Shown here in pieces: positions 62,870-64,000 of a stretch of 64,000 nucleotides of DNA. Numbering within the stretch: position 1 is the stretch's first letter; every line of letters starts with the position of its first letter. The position numbers were made by a program, and so were the translations under genes. The notes below the pieces were generated by a model. That model worked only from the letters and a program-made list of their open reading frames with translations, was not told the DNA's origin and made no database searches. The DNA comes from Planococcus sp. CP5-4_YE (GTDB lineage Bacteria; Bacillota; Bacilli; Bacillales_A; Planococcaceae): the NCBI RefSeq assembly GCF_019042655.1, contig NZ_JAHPZO010000001.1, positions 1-64,000 of the forward strand. Direction: 5' to 3'.

Positions 62870-63412
62870 ATGAGAAAAAAAGGATGGTTAACCGGCTTGA
62901 TCGTTTTAGCCGTTTTTCTGGCAGCCTGTGGAATGGCATCGGCAGAAGACTATATCGATCAAAATTATACCTTTATAAATGCTGTACAGAACAACCAGAA
63001 CACCAATGACCGTGCCATGCTCTACCGCTCTGATAAAAACATACCAGACACCGCAGCAGAATTAAGCGGGATCCAGGAACCTGAGAGAATCGGCGAAGAA
63101 GTGGATGGCCGGCAGGTACTGGTCTATGATGAGGAATTGATCATTTTAACAGAAGATCCGGAAAATGCAGGCGCTACGCTCGTTGAAGTGGCGGAAGACG
63201 AATTTGTCCGCTCGCATTACAATCCTGGCTTTTTCTCAGGCATGTTTGTCGGTTCTTTTTTAAGCAATCGATATGGGTCTGGCTGGACACAGACCAATAG
63301 ATGTGCCGGGGGCGGCTGCTATTCAGGCGGCGGTTCTTATAACACCTTCCCTTCCGGTTCATTCGGGCGGGGATCAGAATTTCGCGGCGGAGGCCCGGGA
63401 GTCGGAAAATAA
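62870..63412 (+). CDS. DUF4247-family lipoprotein
   Basis: A 180-residue exported protein with a lipobox (FLAACGMAS, lipid on Cys at about 21) and the DUF4247 domain (INAVQNNQNTNDRAMLYRSD, FVRSHYNPGFF), ending in a Gly/Ser-rich, cysteine-containing tail (RCAGGGCYSGGGSYN). Function unknown; the family co-occurs with DUF350 and polyamine synthase genes. ATG 62870 is chosen for TTGGAG upstream and to place the signal peptide at the terminus. Confidence 0.85.
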   Translation: MRKKGWLTGLIVLAVFLAACGMASAEDYIDQNYTFINAVQNNQNTNDRAMLYRSDKNIPDTAAELSGIQEPERIGEEVDGRQVLVYDEELIILTEDPENAGATLVEVAEDEFVRSHYNPGFFSGMFVGSFLSNRYGSGWTQTNRCAGGGCYSGGGSYNTFPSGSFGRGSEFRGGGPGVGK

Positions 63413-63436
63413 ACTTTAGTAAAGGGGCTTAAAGCA

Positions 63437-63829
63437 GTGAATCCATTCTTATTGACATTTTTATATTTCCTCGCAGCTATTGCTGTTGTAATCGTAGGCT
63501 TAGTCGTATTTGAGCTTATGACCAGAAAATACAAAGATTGGGACGAAATGAAAAACGGAAATTCGGCAGTGGCTTTGTCGATAGCAGGAAAAATCATCGG
63601 CACGTGCGTCATCATTACCTTTTCCATTTTTCATAATGACACAATTGCAGAAACGGCAATTTGGGGTCTGTACGGCTTAGGGCTTCAGTTAGTCGCTTAT
63701 TTACTTTTTGAACTTCTCACCCGCTTTTCAGTGGAGGACGAGCTGAAAGCTAACAATACAGCGATTGGGATCATTTCATTTGCCGTTTCAGTCGGGTTGG
63801 CGTTCGTGATTGGCGCTTCCATTACATAA
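63437..63829 (+). CDS. DUF350-family membrane protein
   Basis: A 130-residue protein with four TM helices (about 5-27, 45-63, 72-92, 108-128), with the conserved NSAVALSIAGKIIG and ELKANNTAIGI repeats of DUF350 (UPF0719), an apparent internal duplication of two-helix units. Function unknown. Start GTG after AAAGGGG. Confidence 0.85.
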   Translation: MNPFLLTFLYFLAAIAVVIVGLVVFELMTRKYKDWDEMKNGNSAVALSIAGKIIGTCVIITFSIFHNDTIAETAIWGLYGLGLQLVAYLLFELLTRFSVEDELKANNTAIGIISFAVSVGLAFVIGASIT

Positions 63830-63841
63830 GGCGGTGTTTGA

Positions 63842-64000
63842 ATGATAGAATCAGAATCCGTCCGGCAAAGCCGGGCGATTTATTATGCATCGGGCATTGT
63901 GTCCATTTGCGGCATTATTTTCGAAGTGCTGTTCGGGGCGCTCGGTTCATACATTTTAGGAGATGGAGTGAAGCAGTATACACTTATCATCTCTCTTTTT
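63842..64000 (+). CDS. Membrane polyamine aminopropyltransferase-like protein, N-terminal part
   Basis: The gene runs off the window; 53 residues are visible. They begin MIESESVRQSRAIYYASGIV and continue as a TM helix with ICGIIFEVLFGALGSYILGD, the N-terminal membrane part typical of long, membrane-embedded spermidine synthase homologues found after DUF350 genes. The catalytic domain is outside the window, so the call rests on this segment and on gene order. GGCGGTG precedes ATG by a few bases. Confidence 0.7.
   Translation, partial: MIESESVRQSRAIYYASGIVSICGIIFEVLFGALGSYILGDGVKQYTLIISLF

Overview
The window looks like a chromosomal segment of a Gram-positive bacterium of the Planococcaceae type (Planococcus/Planomicrobium-like). 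This is inferred from gene content and style: AGGAGG ribosome-binding sites, lipoproteins with LAAC boxes, a Tyr T-box leader, a class D sortase with an LPDTA substrate, sigma-B-, sigma-W- and Fur-like promoter signals, and moderate GC. No rRNA, tRNA or CRISPR array is visible. Most genes are ordinary core or accessory genes in short operons separated by clear intrinsic terminators.

Layout. 0-3.7 kb: a broken IS1182-type transposase end, a K+ uptake regulator (KtrA/C type), a sigma-region-2-only small protein, a MscS channel and a YdaD-like stress dehydrogenase. 3.8-8.7 kb: a Fur-type iron-siderophore uptake locus (FhuF-like reductase, ATPase, two permeases, divergent lipoprotein). 8.7-14.1 kb: small envelope proteins, class III fructose-1,6-bisphosphatase, a VLRF1/DUF1269 pair. 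14.7-24 kb: the most interesting block. A cyclic-di-GMP-I riboswitch precedes a secreted TIM-barrel hydrolase-like gene. Next comes a tightly overlapped operon encoding an Hpt-REC-GGDEF-REC diguanylate cyclase, a membrane HEAT-repeat protein, a processive GT2 glycosyltransferase and a lone receiver, facing a large hybrid histidine kinase. I read this as a c-di-GMP-linked exopolysaccharide production/turnover system without the usual Bcs/Pga/Pss partners.

24-38 kb: cardiolipin synthase (apparently starting at ATT), a GAF-STAS protein with a decayed MEDS-domain relic, a wall-anchored repeat protein, a stress SDR behind a good sigma-B-like promoter, an ion channel with an abnormal filter, MsrA, a thermolysin-type protease, a GAF/PAS kinase, a class D sortase with its LPDTA substrate, and an isochorismatase-like hydrolase. 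38-48.5 kb: a patchier region with a second sigma-region-2-only paralogue, a DUF7662-GNAT fusion, a TetR/SDR pair with a clear operator, an ArgS fragment in a gene graveyard, an isoaspartyl dipeptidase/YfcC-type transporter operon and a short orphan peptide unit. 48.6-64 kb: a membrane diguanylate cyclase, TetR/MMPL and TetR/MFS efflux pairs, two S51-type peptidases, T-box-controlled tyrS, an aldehyde dehydrogenase, and a sigma-W-type operon of DUF4178, PspA, DUF4247, DUF350 and the start of a membrane polyamine aminopropyltransferase-like gene running off the window.
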